Of a stretch of DNA of 64,000 nt, positions 62,189 through 64,000 are shown piece by piece (within the stretch, counting starts at the first letter, position 1; each line of letters starts with the position of its first letter). Origin of the DNA: Actinomycetes bacterium (lineage in GTDB: Bacteria > Actinomycetota > Acidimicrobiia > Acidimicrobiales > Ilumatobacteraceae); NCBI GenBank assembly GCA_025360105.1, contig JANYCT010000057.1, forward strand, positions 111,678 to 175,677, in the 5' to 3' direction. The position numbers and the translations under genes are program-made. Under the pieces are notes generated by a model. The model was not told the origin of the DNA. It searched no databases and worked only from the letters and a program-made list of their open reading frames with translations.

Positions 62189-64000
62189 GTGAAGGCGCGC
62201 GTGCTCTGGGTGGTGAAGGGGCTCGGGCCGGGTGGGGCTGAGCAGCTGTTAGTGGCAGCTGCGCGCGCCCATGACCCGGCACGATTCGACATCGAATGCG
62301 CATATGTGTTGCCGTGGAAGGACCACCTTGCCGAGCAACTCGAGCATGCCGGGGTGCCCACGCATTGCGTCAGCGTCAAGCGCCACGACCGGCGTTGGCC
62401 GTTGCATCTGCGTGAACTCATCCGCAACGGCAACTTTGACATCGTGCACGTGCACTCACCCCTGCCCGGTTCTGTCGCGCGTATGGCCGTGCGCACGATG
62501 CCGCAAGCGACACGACCCGCCGTGGTGTGCACCGAGCACAATGTGTGGAGCACCCACAACGTGTTCACGCGTTGGGCGAACCGGCTCACCGGCCGCTGGG
62601 ACGCCAAGGTCCTGGCGGTCACCGAGGAATCGCGTCTGTCGATGCATGGGCCGATGGCTGCACACGCCGAGACGCTCTCGCACGGCATCGATGTCGCAAC
62701 CGTCGCCACCCAACGCTCACATCGCGATGCGGTGCGCGCCGAGTTCGGCATCGGCGACCACGAGTTCGTGGTCGGCACCGTTGCGAACTTTCGCGAGCAG
62801 AAGGATTACCCCAACCTGCTTGCCGCGGCGCGACTGCTCGTGGATCGCGGACTTCAGGTGCGGTTCGTGGCCGTCGGACAAGGCCCACTCGAAACCGAGA
62901 TGCGCGCGCGGTGCGACGAACTCGGTCTTGCAGATGCCGTGACGTTCACCGGGTTTCGTGACGACGCAACCCGGGTGATGGCCGCTGCCGACGTGTTCAC
63001 GTTGGCATCGAAATGGGAGGGCCTTCCCGTCGCGTTGATGGAAGCGCTTGCACTCGGTCTGCCGATAGTTGCCACCAACGTGGGCGGCGTCGGCGAAGCG
63101 ATGCACGATGGCGTCGATGCGCTGCTCGTCGCACCGAGCGATCCGCCTGCCTTGGCAGACGCTCTGCAACGAGTGTGCTCCGACCAGAACCTGCGCGAGC
63201 GACTCGCCGTCGCATCGGTCGCTCGGGCGAGCGAGTTCGATGTACGCCGCGCGGTGCAGCGTCTCGAGCAGGTCTACGCCGAGTTGGCCCGGCCCCAGCT
63301 CGAGGCTGCGGCTCCTGGGGCTCCTCCCAACGCGACGAGCCCCGCGCCGAAGCCAGCCCGTCGGCGTCTTCCGCAGGGGATGGAGATCCGTGCGGCCACA
63401 CCCGACGACCGGCCGGCCATTCTCGAACTCGGACAGCAGTCATTGGGCTGGGGTGTCGATCCCCGATACCAGCAGCTGTACGCGTGGAAGCACGATCAGA
63501 ACGCGTTCGGCCCATCGCCCACGTGGGTGGCCACCGACGCTGGTCGCGTCGTGGGCCTGCGCGCGTTCATGCGCTGGGAGTTCACTCGTGGCGGAACGGT
63601 GATGCGAGCAGTCCGCGCTGTCGACACCGCCACACATCCCGACTATCAGGGCAAGGGTTTGTTCACCGCACTCACGTTGCACGGACTCGACGAAATGCTC
63701 GCCGACGGCGTGGACTTCGTGTTCAACACCCCGAACACCAAGAGCCGACCCGGTTATCTGAAGATGGGTTGGCAAACGGTCGGCCGGCTGCCCGCCGCAG
63801 CCCGAGTTGCCGGCCCGATTTCGGCGATCTCCACGATGCGTTCACACGTATCAGCGCGTCACTGGTCGCTGCCGCTCACCGTGGGTGAACCATTCCTCGA
63901 GTGGCTCGATCGCGAGGGATTCCAAGCCAGAGCTGCGATACATCCGAGCGCCGTGCGCGACATGCGAACCAACGTGAGCGAGTCGTTCCTGCGGTGGCGC
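62189..64000 (+). CDS. Glycosyltransferase-GNAT acetyltransferase fusion (partial)
   Basis: An open frame from GTG 62189 runs to the window end (604 residues, no stop). Residues 1-370 are a GT4 glycosyltransferase: VLWVVKGLGPGGAEQLLVAAAR, VGTVANFREQKDYPNLLAAARLL, and the donor site SKWEGLPVALMEALALGLPIVATNVGGV. After an Ala/Pro linker (371-400) comes a GNAT-type domain: EIRAATPDDRPAILELG, AVDTATHPDYQGKGLFTAL with the acetyl-CoA binding Q-G-K-G. The fusion suggests a sugar is both added and acylated by one protein. It lies divergent from asnB across 64 bases. Confidence 0.88.
   Translation, partial: MKARVLWVVKGLGPGGAEQLLVAAARAHDPARFDIECAYVLPWKDHLAEQLEHAGVPTHCVSVKRHDRRWPLHLRELIRNGNFDIVHVHSPLPGSVARMAVRTMPQATRPAVVCTEHNVWSTHNVFTRWANRLTGRWDAKVLAVTEESRLSMHGPMAAHAETLSHGIDVATVATQRSHRDAVRAEFGIGDHEFVVGTVANFREQKDYPNLLAAARLLVDRGLQVRFVAVGQGPLETEMRARCDELGLADAVTFTGFRDDATRVMAAADVFTLASKWEGLPVALMEALALGLPIVATNVGGVGEAMHDGVDALLVAPSDPPALADALQRVCSDQNLRERLAVASVARASEFDVRRAVQRLEQVYAELARPQLEAAAPGAPPNATSPAPKPARRRLPQGMEIRAATPDDRPAILELGQQSLGWGVDPRYQQLYAWKHDQNAFGPSPTWVATDAGRVVGLRAFMRWEFTRGGTVMRAVRAVDTATHPDYQGKGLFTALTLHGLDEMLADGVDFVFNTPNTKSRPGYLKMGWQTVGRLPAAARVAGPISAISTMRSHVSARHWSLPLTVGEPFLEWLDREGFQARAAIHPSAVRDMRTNVSESFLRWR

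Noticed and set aside
62125..62778. Upstream extension of the asparagine synthase frame
   Set aside because: The enzyme needs Cys directly after the initiator Met; the ATG at 62124 has a strong ribosome binding site and the extension is antisense to the glycosyltransferase gene.

Overview
The window reads as chromosomal DNA of a high-GC actinobacterium, most likely an acidimicrobiial (Ilumatobacter-like) lineage. The grounds are the strong GC3 bias of the genes, GTG/ATG starts with ATGA/GTGA overlaps, a lysine/alanine-tailed topoisomerase I, LPxTG-type small surface proteins and a Tad locus carrying a DUF4244-type pilin. The lineage assignment is an inference from gene content only.

Layout. 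1-8 kb: two PNPOx-fold flavoproteins, a carotenoid oxygenase, a LivJ-type binding protein with a fused LivH-LivM permease, tRNA-Thr(CGT), and the replication pair holB-tmk. 8-15.7 kb: an EamA exporter, topA, an MMPL transporter, rsgA and a small LPxTG protein. 15.8-38 kb: a long envelope-polysaccharide region (UDP-sugar 4,6-dehydratase, aminotransferase, 6-dehydrogenase, NeuD-type acetyltransferase, PglC-type initiating transferase, glycosyltransferase, deacetylase, polymerase-like membrane protein, Wzz/BY-kinase-like protein, DUF4012 protein, epimerase). Nested in it at 20.2-28 kb is a dense module of five PqqD domains, two HprK-type kinases, two degenerate kinase paralogues, a nucleotidyltransferase, a Tat-exported protein and a YkgJ Cys-cluster protein. 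38-46 kb: a lipoprotein, an AAA ATPase, a compact Tad pilus operon ending in a STAS protein, a hydroxyacid dehydrogenase and a methyltransferase.

Two linked discoveries stand out. At 37680-38216 a peroxiredoxin-like gene has an in-frame TGA exactly where the first Cys of a CxxC motif belongs, so it is probably a selenoprotein (UxxC). About 8 kb away (46199-46294) lies a selenocysteine tRNA (anticodon TCA), so the genome has at least part of the decoding machinery.

The 3' end of that tRNA-Sec gene is also the attachment site of a ~13.2 kb integrative element (46267-59464). It is bounded by a perfect 34-bp direct repeat and by internal repeats with 11-bp phased TGGTCAC units that look like integrase arm sites. 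It carries a tyrosine integrase, an excisionase-like HTH protein, a MobF (TrwC-type) relaxase-helicase, a decayed IS481-type insertion, a broken AbiEii-like gene, a DUF5678/retropepsin pair, and a translationally coupled cassette resembling methylamine dehydrogenase maturation genes (MauE, MauD). That cassette is built around a tiny Tat-exported protein with 15 cysteines. No type IV secretion genes are visible, so the element looks mobilizable rather than self-transmissible.

Downstream of the element (59.6-64 kb) are another sortase-type surface protein, an asparagine synthase and a glycosyltransferase-acetyltransferase fusion that runs off the window. This suggests envelope-glycan genes continue beyond it.
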